The position numbers and the translations under genes were made by a program. DNA of 64,000 nucleotides. Origin: Streptomyces spiralis. Lineage in GTDB: Bacteria > Actinomycetota > Actinomycetes > Streptomycetales > Streptomycetaceae. The stretch lies in contig NZ_BNBC01000009.1 in the NCBI RefSeq assembly GCF_014654675.1, forward strand, positions 146,464 through 210,463, written 5' to 3'. Each line of letters begins with the position of its first letter. The first letter of the stretch is position 1. Under the pieces are notes generated by a model, which saw only the letters and a list, made by a program, of their open reading frames with translations, searched no databases and had not been told where the DNA came from. Positions 27,301-35,054 of the stretch are shown here, in pieces.

Positions 27301-27633
27301 CTGAAGCTGGGGCCGGTGGTCGGGCAGCGCACCTGGGGCGGCGTGGTCGGCATCACCGGCCGGCACCGCCTCGGCGACGGCACGGTCATCACGGTGCCGA
27401 TGAACGCGGCCTGGTTCGACGCCTACGGCTGGTCCGTGGAGAACCACGGCGTCAGCCCGGACATCGAGTCCCTGCGCACCCCCATGGACTGGGCCGAGGG
27501 CCGCCACGTCGAAATGGACGACGCCATCGAACTGGCCCTGGACCTGATGGCCGCCAACCCGCCCGCGACCCCGCCCGGCTACGAGAACGTCCCCGACCGC
27601 ACCCGCCCGAAACTGCCGCCGCGTCACGAGTAG
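24349..27633 (+). CDS. Tricorn protease homologue (family S41)
   Basis: A 1094-residue giant cytosolic protease that in archaea processes proteasome-derived peptides. N-terminal beta-propeller repeats (blocks such as PRFSPDGRHIAYTSW, FSPDGAWLTWSHPG, FTRDGRYLAFLSW) occupy about residues 1-665, followed by a helical domain, a PDZ domain (about 765-860) and the C-terminal protease core. Catalytic residues correspond to those of the Thermoplasma enzyme: the Ser-His pair at Ser749-His750 (LGTSHAYV) and the nucleophile near Ser973-Asp974 (ATSSDGDM). The ATG at 24349 is the first plausible start after the tetR operators; ATG 24334 and GTG 24358 are alternatives. Full-length for the family. Confidence 0.92.
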   Translation: MGEVSYLRLPHLSGDLLCFVAEDDLWLAPLDGAERAWRLTVDRTKTGHPRFSPDGRHIAYTSWRSLAPEIHLVPVDGGPGRQLSYWGSTDTQVCGWAPPDEHGHTEILAVTSHGEPFSYFTWAYKVDTDGSPGRKLPWGPVADLQVADLDGERKSLLLTGTPPHEPASWKRYRGGATGRLWLHGKRLLADIDGHLACPMFVGGRIAFLSDHEGVGNLYSCAHDGSDLRRHTDHDAFYARHAASDGQRVVYQCAGDLWMVDDLSPDSVPHRLDVRLSGPRAGRRRYPVPAAQNLDGLSVDETGRASAVVVRGSLYWLTHRDGPARTLTDTPGVRVRLPEMLGASGRIAYVTDADGPDAVEITYLPRATGPHPPRRLASGQLGRVLETASDCEGERLALASHDGRLLLLDVPEDAESSEDPEHSGGTVTELVRSDNGPVRDLAFSPDGAWLTWSHPGIGRSLRQIKVARIKDRLIVDVTDGRFEDENPVFTRDGRYLAFLSWRGFDPVYDVHTGDLSFPLGCKPYLVPLSSATPSPFALNPEGRPAAGGLDPVEDEETGEAGAVTVEVEGLASRVTPFPVTASKYSALCPVAGGGLVWLRWPISGALGETFVNPDDITGRPTLEFFNITKAKKSELVGHLDSFAISGDGTRLVVVDEGDLRAVPSTEIGDSDTTTWIDLRRIMHVVDPGAEWRQSYEEAGRLIRAYYWDPDMCGIDWDAVLAQYRPLVERVASPDEFADLLREVLGELGTSHAYVAAARRNEGPAHYQRWQGLLGANLVHRDAGWVVRRILPGDSSDSRARSPLAGAGIREGAVLTHVDGRPVDPVTGPYPLLAGSGGTTVELTFGPPDGDGPPRRVAVVPLIDDRPLRYQDWVAKRRAVVRELSGGRCGYLHIPDLGGSGWAQFNRDVRMEISRPALIVDVRGNAGGHISELVIEKLTRTILGWDLTRNAQPVSYTSNAPRGPIVALADEATSSDGDMITAAFKLLKLGPVVGQRTWGGVVGITGRHRLGDGTVITVPMNAAWFDAYGWSVENHGVSPDIESLRTPMDWAEGRHVEMDDAIELALDLMAANPPATPPGYENVPDRTRPKLPPRHE

Positions 27634-27654
27634 CCGAACTCGCCGCAGGCGCAA

Positions 27655-27687
27655 CGTGGGGCGCCCCGACACACAGGGCGCCCCACG
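27655..27687. terminator. Bidirectional hairpin terminator after the tricorn gene
   Basis: A perfect 12-bp stem (27655-27666 with 27676-27687) and a 9-nt loop lie between the convergent tricorn gene and the small leftward gene at 27732. No T-run on either side. Confidence 0.65.
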
Positions 27688-27731
27688 CCTCCCGGCCGAG
27701 GCCGAGCGCAGCAAACCTCAGTGACTACCGA

Positions 27732-27917
27732 CTACCGGTCGTAGTCCTGGTTGAGACGGTCCTCCATCTCGTCGTGGGTGTCGTCGGTGGTCTGACGCCC
27801 ACGCTCACGCTGCTGGGACGAGCGCTGGCCGGCCTTCTCGCGGCCCTCGTGCGCGCGCTCCTTGCCCTGCTGCTGCCACTGCTCGGCCTGGTCCTGGAAC
27901 TTGTCCTTCATACCCAT
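27732..27917 (-). CDS. Small hydrophilic charged protein, unknown function
   Basis: A 61-residue protein made almost entirely of charged and amide residues (runs such as QDQAEQWQQQGKERAHEGREK, then TTDDTHDEMEDRLNQDYDR), with no hydrophobic core; it is probably intrinsically disordered. Composition resembles hydrophilin or stress-protectant proteins, though no family is assigned. The frame is open across the whole segment and amino acid use is far from random; similar small proteins recur in streptomycetes. Convergent with tricorn. Confidence 0.65.
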   Translation of the reverse strand: MGMKDKFQDQAEQWQQQGKERAHEGREKAGQRSSQQRERGRQTTDDTHDEMEDRLNQDYDR

Positions 27918-28013
27918 GCTGTTTCACTCCCGTGTGGGTGAGGGGGATCCCCAAGTGGGTGAGGGGATCGACCTCGACCAGATTCACACGGGCGGTGACG
28001 CTGCGCATGTCGA

Positions 28014-28907
28014 TCAGTGACGCTGCGTAGCACCAGTGGCCCGGTGTTGTTCGTCGGCGGCGCCGCCCGCGCCCACCAGCCCGGTGCGCATCCCCGTCAG
28101 CCGGTCCGCGAACCGCCGCATCTCCCGCTGCCCCACGGTCCCGATGATCCCCGGCAGGTACCCGCGCACGCCCTGCATCCCGCGCAGCCACCACTGCCCG
28201 TACACGTGCCCGGCCCGCCGCTCGACGCCGTCCACGATCCGGTCCACCGCCGGGCCCAGCGGATAGGTCTTGTTGGACGGCCACGGCAGCCGCTGCCTCA
28301 ACTCCCGCATGACGTCGTCCTGGTCGGCCCCGCGCACCATGTCGGTGTCGGTCCACGACAGGTACGCCACGCCCACCCGCACGCCCTGGTGGCCGACTTC
28401 GGCACGCAGGCTGTGCGCGTACGCCTCCACGCCGGACTTGGACGCGCAGTACGCCGTCATCATCGGCGCCGCAGTGATCGCCGCCAGCGAGGCGATCTGC
28501 AGCAGATAGCCCCGGCTCTCCACGAGCGCGGGCAGGAAGGCCCGGCCGGTGACGGCCGATCCGATCAGGTTCACCTCGATCACCCGCCGCCAGGACTCCG
28601 GGTCGGAGCCGACGAACGGACCGCCGGTCGCCACACCGGCGTTGGCGACCACGATGTCGACCTTGCCGAACCGCTCCCTGACCTCCGCCGCGACCCGCGT
28701 CATCGCCTCGTGGTCGGTGACGTCGGCGTGCCAGTGGGCGCTCTCGCCGTGCAGCCGCTCCGAGAGCTGCTTGAGCGCGTCGGGTTCCAGACCGACCAGC
28801 GCGACCTTCGCGCCGCGCGCGGACAGTTTGCGCGCGAGCAGCTCGCCGACGCCCCGCGCGGCGCCCGTGACGACCGCGACCTGCCCCTCCAGACTCACCC
28901 TGCTCAT
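28014..28907 (-). CDS. Short-chain dehydrogenase/reductase (BVMO operon)
   Basis: A 297-residue classical SDR. The NAD(P)-binding motif TGAARGVG (about residues 15-22), NAG (about 90), catalytic Ser in LQIASL (about 140) and YCASK (Tyr/Lys, about 155-159) are complete. The ATG at 28907 overlaps the upstream hydrolase stop (ATGA) and has AGGAG at 5 nt. Third gene of a tightly coupled monooxygenase-hydrolase-SDR operon. In such sets the SDR typically interconverts the alcohol and ketone on either side of a Baeyer-Villiger step; that assignment here is inferred. The C-terminal ~60 residues extend beyond the core fold. Confidence 0.9.
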   Translation of the reverse strand: MSRVSLEGQVAVVTGAARGVGELLARKLSARGAKVALVGLEPDALKQLSERLHGESAHWHADVTDHEAMTRVAAEVRERFGKVDIVVANAGVATGGPFVGSDPESWRRVIEVNLIGSAVTGRAFLPALVESRGYLLQIASLAAITAAPMMTAYCASKSGVEAYAHSLRAEVGHQGVRVGVAYLSWTDTDMVRGADQDDVMRELRQRLPWPSNKTYPLGPAVDRIVDGVERRAGHVYGQWWLRGMQGVRGYLPGIIGTVGQREMRRFADRLTGMRTGLVGAGGAADEQHRATGATQRH

Positions 28908-29845
28908 GCGCTCTCCTCGACCTCGGCGTGTGCGTGTACGTGCGCGCCCGTGTGTGCGGCGACCAGCGCGCGGATCTTCCCGGTGACCAGGTCGGGCGCC
29001 TCCACGGGCGTCATGTGGCCGATCCCGGGCAGCTCGGTCAGGCCGACGCACTCCGGCAGCGCGGCGGCCAGCTCCCGCGCGTGCACCGGCGGTGTGAGCC
29101 GGTCGGCGGTGCCGGCGACGATCTCGGTGGGCACCCTCAACTCCCGTACGCCGTGGTCGAGATCGAGCGCATCCAGCACCTGCGACCAGGCGTAGCGGGC
29201 GGTGCGCGGGCAGGCGTGCACGATCCGGGCGCACGCCTGGACCATGTGCGGCGCCGAACCGGGGCCCATCGTCCCGTACTTGAGGATCCGCAGCGCGAGC
29301 GGCGTGACCGGACCGAGCGGGGCCCGCGAGCCGAGGATGTGCTTCGTCAGCCAGGTCCGCAGCCGCCCGGCCCGGATCGGTACGACCGTGGACCGCGCGA
29401 CCAGCCGGGAACTGCCGGTGCTGCACAGCAGGACGGCCGCCGCGTGCTCGCGGAACCCCGGGCGCGTCGACGCCGCCATCACCGTCATGCCGCCCATGGA
29501 GTGCCCGGCGATCACCGCCTGCTCGCCGGGCGCGAGGGTGGCTTTCAGCACGGCTTCGAGGTCGTCGGCGAGGGCTTCGGTGCCGCATGTCGCGCTCGCC
29601 GGGCTGCGGCCGTGGCCCCGCTGGTCGTAGGCGATGACACGGTGGTCGGCGGACAGAGCCCGGATCTGCGCCGCCCAGAACGCGGTCGAGCAGGTCCAGC
29701 CGTGCGCGAGGACGACGGCCGGCGCCCCCTCCGGGCCGTGCACCTCGGCATGCAGGCGGGCGCCGTCCGCGGAGGTGACGGTGAGGGTGCGGGCGGGAAC
29801 AGGCGGGGCGTAGGGGCCGGAGGCGACGTGGGCGAGGCGGCTCAC
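28904..29845 (-). CDS. Alpha/beta hydrolase (BVMO operon)
   Basis: A 313-residue alpha/beta-hydrolase-fold enzyme, presumably an esterase. The oxyanion block AHGWTC (about residue 50), nucleophile elbow GHSMGG (Ser about 117) and the late histidine in GIGHMTP (about 280) form the expected triad with an Asp in VAGTADRLTPP (about 250). The GTG at 29845 overlaps the monooxygenase stop (GTGA) and its own stop overlaps the SDR start. An esterase directly behind a Baeyer-Villiger enzyme would cleave the ester or lactone that enzyme makes. Any longer upstream frame runs antisense-like through the monooxygenase and is rejected. Confidence 0.9.
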   Translation of the reverse strand: MSRLAHVASGPYAPPVPARTLTVTSADGARLHAEVHGPEGAPAVVLAHGWTCSTAFWAAQIRALSADHRVIAYDQRGHGRSPASATCGTEALADDLEAVLKATLAPGEQAVIAGHSMGGMTVMAASTRPGFREHAAAVLLCSTGSSRLVARSTVVPIRAGRLRTWLTKHILGSRAPLGPVTPLALRILKYGTMGPGSAPHMVQACARIVHACPRTARYAWSQVLDALDLDHGVRELRVPTEIVAGTADRLTPPVHARELAAALPECVGLTELPGIGHMTPVEAPDLVTGKIRALVAAHTGAHVHAHAEVEESA

Positions 29846-31362
29846 GCGGTCACCTCCGCGGCCTCGTCGACCGGGGAGACCTTCGCGGCCGGTGGCCGCA
29901 GGACGGCGTACTCCGCGAGGTCCACCTGCCGCGTGGCGCGCCGGAACTCGGTCGTCGTACCCGGCCAGACGGTGGTGTTGCGGCCGTTCGCGTCCAGGTA
30001 CCAGCTCGTGCAGCCGCCGGTGTTCCACACGGTGCGCTTCATGCGCTCCTGCACCTTGCGGTTCCAGGCGTTCACGGCGCTCGGGCGGGCGTCGAGGGCG
30101 ACCCGGCCTCCGAGGACGTCCAACTGCCGTAGATAGTCGGCCATGTAGTTCAGCTGGGACTCGATCATCAGGATCATCGAGGAGTTGCCGAGGCCGGTGT
30201 TGGGGCCGATGATCGTCATCCAGTTCGGGAACCCGGCCGCGGACGCGCCGCGCAGGGCGGCCATGCCGTCCTTCCAGGTCTCGGCGAGCGTACGGCCGTC
30301 CGCGCCGACGACCCGCTCGGCGATGGGCATGTCGGTGACGTGGAAGCCCGTACCGAAGATGATCGCGTCGACCTCGGCCTCGGTGCCGTCGGCGGCGACG
30401 ACGGTGGACCCGCGGATCTCGCTGAGCCCGCCGGCGACGACGTCCACGTTGTCCTGCGCGAGTGCCGGGTAGTACGTGCTGGACAGCAGGATCCGCTTGC
30501 AGCCGATGCGGTAGTCCGGGGTGAGCTTGGCGCGCAGCGCCGGGTCCTTGATGGCCCGGGCCATGTTGCGCTTGGCCAGCTGCTCGACGAAGCCCAGTTC
30601 GCCCGGGTGCTTGGTGAACGCCTGGACCTGCAACTCCCGTATGCCCCACAGCAGTCCGCGGCGCAGCCGGGTGGTCACCGGCAGCGCGCGGTGCAGGGAG
30701 CGCTCCGCGCCGCTGATGGCGCGGTCCACGCGGGGCATCACCCACGGCGGGGTGCGCTGGAAGACGGTGAGGCGGGAGACCTCGGGCTGGATGGACGGCA
30801 CGATCTGGATGGCGGAGGCGCCGGTGCCGACCATGGCGACCCGCTTGCCGGCGAGGTCGTAGTCGTGGTCCCAGCGGGCGGAGTGGAAGACCTTGCCGGG
30901 GAAGGACTCCAGGCCCGGGATGTCCGGGATCTTGGGGTCGGACAGCGGCCCGGTCGCGGAGACCACGACGTCGGCGGAGAGGTTCCCGGCGGTCGTCTCG
31001 ATGTCCCAGCGCAGCAGCTCCGTGTTCCAGGTCATCTTCTTGACCTCGGAGTCGAAGCGGATGTGCGGGCGGAGCCGGAAGACGTCGGCGACGTGCTCCA
31101 GGTAGGCGCGGATGTGGCGCTGCCCGGAGAAGGTGCGCGGCCATTCGGGGTTGGGGGCGAAGGAGAAGGAGTAGAGGTGGGAGGGCACGTCGCAGGCGCA
31201 CCCCGGATAGCTGTTGTCGCGCCAGGTGCCGCCGACGCTGTCGGCCCTCTCGAGGACGATGAAGTCGGTGATCCCCTCCCGGCGCAGCCGCACGGCGGCG
31301 CCCAGCCCGCCGAATCCGGAGCCGATCACCGCCACCCGCACGTGCTCGTGTTCGTGGGCCAT
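29842..31362 (-). CDS. Type I Baeyer-Villiger monooxygenase
   Basis: A 506-residue FAD/NADPH enzyme that inserts oxygen next to a ketone, giving an ester. The FAD Rossmann motif VIGSGFGGLGAA (about 10-21), the NADPH motif VGTGASAIQ (about 180) and, decisively, the type I BVMO fingerprint FPGKVFHSARWD (FxGxxxHxxxWD, about 153-164) are all present, separating it from simple N-hydroxylating flavoproteins. The ATG at 31362 has GGAGG at 7 nt; the longer frame to 31560 crosses the promoter and the divergent merR start and is rejected. First gene of the operon with hydrolase and SDR; divergent from a MerR regulator. Confidence 0.93.
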   Translation of the reverse strand: MAHEHEHVRVAVIGSGFGGLGAAVRLRREGITDFIVLERADSVGGTWRDNSYPGCACDVPSHLYSFSFAPNPEWPRTFSGQRHIRAYLEHVADVFRLRPHIRFDSEVKKMTWNTELLRWDIETTAGNLSADVVVSATGPLSDPKIPDIPGLESFPGKVFHSARWDHDYDLAGKRVAMVGTGASAIQIVPSIQPEVSRLTVFQRTPPWVMPRVDRAISGAERSLHRALPVTTRLRRGLLWGIRELQVQAFTKHPGELGFVEQLAKRNMARAIKDPALRAKLTPDYRIGCKRILLSSTYYPALAQDNVDVVAGGLSEIRGSTVVAADGTEAEVDAIIFGTGFHVTDMPIAERVVGADGRTLAETWKDGMAALRGASAAGFPNWMTIIGPNTGLGNSSMILMIESQLNYMADYLRQLDVLGGRVALDARPSAVNAWNRKVQERMKRTVWNTGGCTSWYLDANGRNTTVWPGTTTEFRRATRQVDLAEYAVLRPPAAKVSPVDEAAEVTA

Positions 31363-31394
31363 CCCGAAGCCTCCGCGCATCGTTCTTGGACTCT

Positions 31395-31410
31395 GCCAGT
31401 GAATACTGGC
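31395..31410. promoter_or_regulatory. Palindromic operator candidate between BVMO and merR
   Basis: GCCAGT-GAAT-ACTGGC is a perfect 6-4-6 inverted repeat, 33 bp upstream of the leftward monooxygenase start and 86 bp from the rightward merR start. A central dyad in a divergent promoter region is the expected place for MerR binding. I could not assign confident -35/-10 elements around it. Confidence 0.5.
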
Positions 31411-31495
31411 GCAATGGGGAGAGTAGAGGAGCACCGTACTCATGGGTAGGGGGCGGTGAGCGAAAGTTACCTGGGGTACGACATAGGCTTCCCGT

Positions 31496-32137
31496 GTGGC
31501 AGAGAAGCGCGAATACCGCATGGAGGAGCTGGCGGAGCTGGCCGGCATCACGGTGCGCACCCTGCGCTTCTACCGCGAACGCAAACTGATCCCGCCGCCC
31601 CGCCGCGAGGGCCGTATCGCCTGGTACGACGACCATCACCTGGCCCGTCTGCGCACCATCGCGGCCCTGCTGGAACGCGGCCACACCCTGAGCGGCATCG
31701 CGGAACTCGCCGAGGCCCTCGACCACGGCCGCGACGTCGCCGACGTCCTCGGCGTCGGCCCCACGGAGGAGGAGCCGGTCCGCCTCACCCCCGAGGAACT
31801 CGCGGCCCGCTTCGAGGGAGAGGTCACCCCCGACAACCTCGCCGCCGCGCTGGAGCTGGGCTACCTCGGCACCGACGGTGACGAGATCGTCCACATCAGC
31901 CGCCGCCTCCTCGACGTCTCCTCCGCCCTGGTCCGCGAGGGCATCCCGCTCGCGGAGGTGCTGGCGGCCGGCGCCCGCGTCCGCGAACACGCCGACGCGC
32001 TGGCCGAGTTGTTCGCCGACCTGATCCTGCGCCACGCCCCCGAGGAAGACCTCCACCGCCTGCGCCCCCTCGCCCGCAGCGTGGTGGAGGCGGAACTCTC
32101 CCTGGCACTGGACCGGCGGCTGAACAAGCGCCTGTAG
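31496..32137 (+). CDS. MerR family transcriptional regulator
   Basis: A 213-residue MerR-type regulator: winged helix-turn-helix at residues about 7-75 (MEELAELAGITVRTLRFYRERKLI in outline, with RTLRFY typical), the RLRTIAALLERGHTL segment, then a ~120-residue helical C-terminal domain without the cysteine ligands of metal-sensing MerR proteins, so an organic effector is likely. It starts at a GTG with only a weak AGG upstream. Divergent from the Baeyer-Villiger operon, it is the obvious candidate regulator, perhaps sensing that pathway's substrate. Confidence 0.88.
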   Translation: MAEKREYRMEELAELAGITVRTLRFYRERKLIPPPRREGRIAWYDDHHLARLRTIAALLERGHTLSGIAELAEALDHGRDVADVLGVGPTEEEPVRLTPEELAARFEGEVTPDNLAAALELGYLGTDGDEIVHISRRLLDVSSALVREGIPLAEVLAAGARVREHADALAELFADLILRHAPEEDLHRLRPLARSVVEAELSLALDRRLNKRL

Positions 32138-32174
32138 CGCCTGTCCGGCGAGCGACCGTCCGGCCGGCGACCGC

Positions 32175-32978
32175 CTAGTGGTCGTAGACGACCGTCACCG
32201 GCGCGTGGTCCGACCAGCGCTCGGCATGGGTGGCCGCGCGCTCCACGTACCCCTTGACGACCTTGTCCGCCAGCCCGGGGGTCGCACAGTGGTAGTCGAT
32301 CCTCCAGCCCGAGTCGTTGTCGAAGGCCCGCCCCCGGTAGGACCACCAGGTGTACGGCCCTTCGGCGTCCGGGTGCAGGGCGCGTACGACGTCCACGTAG
32401 CCGCCGTCCGCCGGGTCGAAGACCCGGGTCAGCCAGGCCCGTTCCTCCGGCAGGAAGCCCGAGTTCTTGGTGTTGCCGCGCCAGTTCTTCAGGTCGGCCT
32501 GCTGGTGGGCGATGTTCCAGTCGCCACAGACGAGGACCTCGCGGCCGTCGGCGGCGGCACGCTCGCGCAGTTCCTTGAGGTGGGCGAGGAACTCGCCCAT
32601 GAAGCGGAGCTTCTCGTCCTGCCGTTCGGTGCCGACCTCGCCGGAGGGGAGGTAGAGGGAGGCGACCGTCACACCCGGCAGGTCGGCCTCGAGATACCGC
32701 CCGCTGGTGTCGAACTCCGACGATCCGAAGCCCACCCGGACGCGGTCGGGTTCGCGGCGGGTGTAGAGCGAGACCCCCGCGCGGCCCTTGGCGGCGGCGG
32801 GCGCGTGCACGACGTGCCAGCCGTCGGGCGTGCGCACGGGCTCGGGCAGCTGCTGCGGCTCGGCGCGCACCTCCTGAAGACACAGCACATCGGCACCGGT
32901 CCCCGCGAGCCACTCCACGAAGCCCTTCTTCGCGGCGGCACGCAGTCCGTTCACATTGGCGGAGGTCACAGTCAGCAC
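32175..32978 (-). CDS. xth: Exodeoxyribonuclease III / AP endonuclease
   Basis: A 267-residue Xth-type enzyme that cleaves at abasic sites and removes 3' blocking groups in base-excision repair. Metal and catalytic residues of the EEP fold are clear: N-terminal SANVNGLR (Asn7), LQEVRAE (Glu about 35), CGDWNIAH (Asp/Asn about 150) and the C-terminal SDHAPV (Asp-His, about 258). It starts with GTG. TAAAGT lies 6 nt upstream in place of a ribosome-binding site, suggesting a leaderless transcript. Convergent with merR (37 bp). Confidence 0.93.
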   Translation of the reverse strand: MLTVTSANVNGLRAAAKKGFVEWLAGTGADVLCLQEVRAEPQQLPEPVRTPDGWHVVHAPAAAKGRAGVSLYTRREPDRVRVGFGSSEFDTSGRYLEADLPGVTVASLYLPSGEVGTERQDEKLRFMGEFLAHLKELRERAAADGREVLVCGDWNIAHQQADLKNWRGNTKNSGFLPEERAWLTRVFDPADGGYVDVVRALHPDAEGPYTWWSYRGRAFDNDSGWRIDYHCATPGLADKVVKGYVERAATHAERWSDHAPVTVVYDH

Positions 32979-33083
32979 CCGGGCACTTTACCGGCACACT
33001 GGACGGGGTCCCGCAAGAGACCGCCCGCGCACCCTTCCGTCACCCGGCTCCCGCCGCCCTTGCATTGATATACGGTGTACAAC

Positions 33084-33560
33084 ATGATTATCCGTCCTGT
33101 GCCCTTCGACCACCCGGACGCCGTCAAGCTGAACGACGAGGTCCAGGCCGAGTACCACGTGCGCTACGGCGACGGCGGCGACGCGACGCCCCTGGACCCG
33201 GACGACTTCCGGCCGCCGAACGGCGTGTACCTGATCGCCTACGACGAGGACGGCACCCCCGTCGCCACCGGCGGCTGGCGCAGCCAGGACAAGAACCCCG
33301 AGGGCAACGAGGACGGCGACGCCGAACTGAAGCGGATGTACGTCATCGAGTCCATGCGCGGCCGGGGCCTGGCCCGCCGCATGCTCGCCGCGCTGGAGGC
33401 CGACGCGCGCGCCGCCGGCCGCGTCCGCATGGTCCTGGAGACCGGCGACCAGCAGCCGGAGGCCATCGCCCTGTACGCCTCCAGCGGCTACGCGCCGTGC
33501 ACCAAGTTCGGCTACTACCGCGAGTACGAGTCGAGCATGTGCTTCGCCAAGCCGCTGTAA
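33084..33560 (+). CDS. GNAT family N-acetyltransferase
   Basis: A 158-residue single-domain acetyltransferase. The acetyl-CoA-binding motif is MRGRGLARRMLAALE (about residues 92-106), preceded by the KRMYVIE strand and followed by ETGDQQPEAIALYASSGY, all standard for GNAT proteins. The ATG at 33084 is preferred; a GTG at 33075 in the same frame adds three residues. No ribosome-binding site is seen upstream of either; TACGGT at 33074-33079 or TATACG just before may act as a -10 for a near-leaderless transcript. Substrate unknown. Confidence 0.88.
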   Translation: MIIRPVPFDHPDAVKLNDEVQAEYHVRYGDGGDATPLDPDDFRPPNGVYLIAYDEDGTPVATGGWRSQDKNPEGNEDGDAELKRMYVIESMRGRGLARRMLAALEADARAAGRVRMVLETGDQQPEAIALYASSGYAPCTKFGYYREYESSMCFAKPL

Positions 33561-33573
33561 CCGCGGGACGCGG

Positions 33574-34335
33574 TCACGGGTGCCAGGTGCTGAGCCTGGC
33601 GAGGGCTTCGGCGCGGGACTCGATGATCTTCATGCGGGCGCGTCGTTCGGTGTCGTGGTGGTGTGCGCTCTGTGCGGTGCTCTGGCCGGGCCACTTGCGG
33701 TAGAGCAGTCCGCACTCGTCGATGAACCATCCGGTGCTGACCGCGTTCAGCGCCATCAGCAGGCCGGTGTCCTCGGACGAGGGAAGCGCCATCCATCCGC
33801 CGAGCGCCGTCACGAGGTCGCGCCGGGCGCACAGGGTGGCCGGGTGGACCTGGGCCCGGTAGTCGTGCGTACGCCATCGTTCGAGGACGGCGCCGCGTGC
33901 GATGGGGCCGCGCGGCGGGTCGCCGTCGAAACCGACGGTCGATCCGTCGGGAAGCAGGTCGAGCACGCGGGACGTCGTCCACGCGATGCCGTCGTGTCCG
34001 GTCAGGGTCGTGATGTCGCGGAGGAGTGCGCCGGGCGTGAGCATGTCGTCCGCGTCCAGCACCTTGACGAAGTCGCCCCGGGCCCGGGCGAGTGCCATGG
34101 TGCGGGCCATGCCGGCGCGCCCCTGCCTGCCCTGCTCGAAGCTGATGCGCGGGTCGTCGGGGACGTGCGGCCGTACGTCCCCGCTCTCGCCGTCCTCCTG
34201 GACGACCCACTCCCAGTCCCAGCCGGGCGGCATCTCCTGGCGGGTGAGCGAGGCGTGGGCGTCCGCGAGGTAGGGGGCGCTGGGCCCGTGCACCGCAGTG
34301 ATCACCGACACGATGTGCGTCAAGCGACCGGTCAC
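33574..34335 (-). CDS. Family 2 glycosyltransferase
   Basis: A 253-residue GT-A-fold glycosyltransferase with no membrane segment. The N-terminal VSVITAVHGP strand, VVQEDGES (first acidic motif) and the metal/nucleotide-binding KVLDADDML (DxDD, about residue 88-91) are visible, followed by an acceptor-side SSEDTG block (about 185). It probably transfers a sugar from a nucleotide donor, but neither partner can be read. The GTG at 34335 overlaps the upstream UTRA gene's stop (GTGA). Together the two genes make a small isolated unit next to a tRNA gene. Confidence 0.85.
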   Translation of the reverse strand: MTGRLTHIVSVITAVHGPSAPYLADAHASLTRQEMPPGWDWEWVVQEDGESGDVRPHVPDDPRISFEQGRQGRAGMARTMALARARGDFVKVLDADDMLTPGALLRDITTLTGHDGIAWTTSRVLDLLPDGSTVGFDGDPPRGPIARGAVLERWRTHDYRAQVHPATLCARRDLVTALGGWMALPSSEDTGLLMALNAVSTGWFIDECGLLYRKWPGQSTAQSAHHHDTERRARMKIIESRAEALARLSTWHP

Positions 34336-34952
34336 CACCTTTCCAGCGGGGTCACACACTTGACGGCGTAGCGGTCACCGGGCAGCACGACGTCCGCCAC
34401 CTCCACGATCCGGCCGCCCATGTCGTGCAGGGTCTTGCGGACGTCCATCACCGCGACACCCGGCACCAGGCCGAGTTCCTCGGCCTCCTGCGCCGTGGGC
34501 GGACGCGCGGTCACGACCTCCTCGACCCGCCCGACCTCGATCCCCACCGTGAGGAGCTGGTGCATGGTCCCGCCGGGCCACGGTTCCCGGCTCTGGTCGA
34601 GCAGTTCGGGGTTCTTCCGCGCGATCTCGTACGGGAGGTAGGACCGGGCGATGTTCAGCGGTGCGCGCTCGCCGGCCCTGCGGGTGCGGTACGTCCGCTT
34701 GAGGACGGCGGCGCCCGGCTCGATGCCCAGCGTCACGGCGAGTTCCTCGGGCGCCTCGATCCGCTCGTACTCGGCGTGGAAGGCCAGTTGGCCGGTGCTC
34801 AGGCCGGTGTCCCGCTCGGTGGCGCCCCTGCTGCCGCGCTCCCTCAGCCCGGCGCGCGCCCGATCCTTCTCCCACTGGTGACGAAGGTTGCACCGCTCGG
34901 CGCGCCGACGCCGCCCGTCCACGAAGTCGACCTTCTCGTACCGCTTCGCCAT
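34332..34952 (-). CDS. UTRA-domain (GntR/HutC-like) protein with abbreviated DNA-binding region
   Basis: A 206-residue protein whose C-terminal ~145 residues form a UTRA ligand-binding domain (ending RIVEVADVVLPGDRYAV), the effector half of HutC-type GntR regulators. The N-terminal ~60 residues are short, strongly basic (RRRRAERCNLRHQWEKDRARAGLRE region) and lack the expected GntR winged helix, so it may be a truncated regulator, bind DNA differently or act as a ligand sensor. The ATG at 34952 has GGAGG at 6 nt; the frame to 35033 overlaps the tRNA terminator and is rejected. Coupled to the glycosyltransferase. Confidence 0.78.
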   Translation of the reverse strand: MAKRYEKVDFVDGRRRRAERCNLRHQWEKDRARAGLRERGSRGATERDTGLSTGQLAFHAEYERIEAPEELAVTLGIEPGAAVLKRTYRTRRAGERAPLNIARSYLPYEIARKNPELLDQSREPWPGGTMHQLLTVGIEVGRVEEVVTARPPTAQEAEELGLVPGVAVMDVRKTLHDMGGRIVEVADVVLPGDRYAVKCVTPLERW

Positions 34953-35010
34953 CTGCGGCCTCCTCGGTCCACACAGTTCAGTGTGCCGTGCCTCACCGCC
35001 GTACGACATG

Positions 35011-35048
35011 TCAGAGCCCCGGTCGGTGATCACCGACCGGGGCTCTGA
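35011..35048. terminator. 38-bp perfect palindrome ending the tRNA-Ala transcript
   Basis: A perfect inverted repeat, 19 bp per arm with no unpaired centre, lies 7 bp beyond the 3' end of the leftward tRNA gene. Position and stability mark it as the tRNA transcript's terminator; it may also insulate the adjacent UTRA gene. Confidence 0.8.
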
Positions 35049-35054
35049 GCTGCG

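Noticed and set aside
28904..32056. 1050-residue leftward frame
   Set aside because: Only its last 313 residues are a real alpha/beta hydrolase. The upstream part is an alternative frame of the monooxygenase and merR region with Arg/Pro-rich composition.
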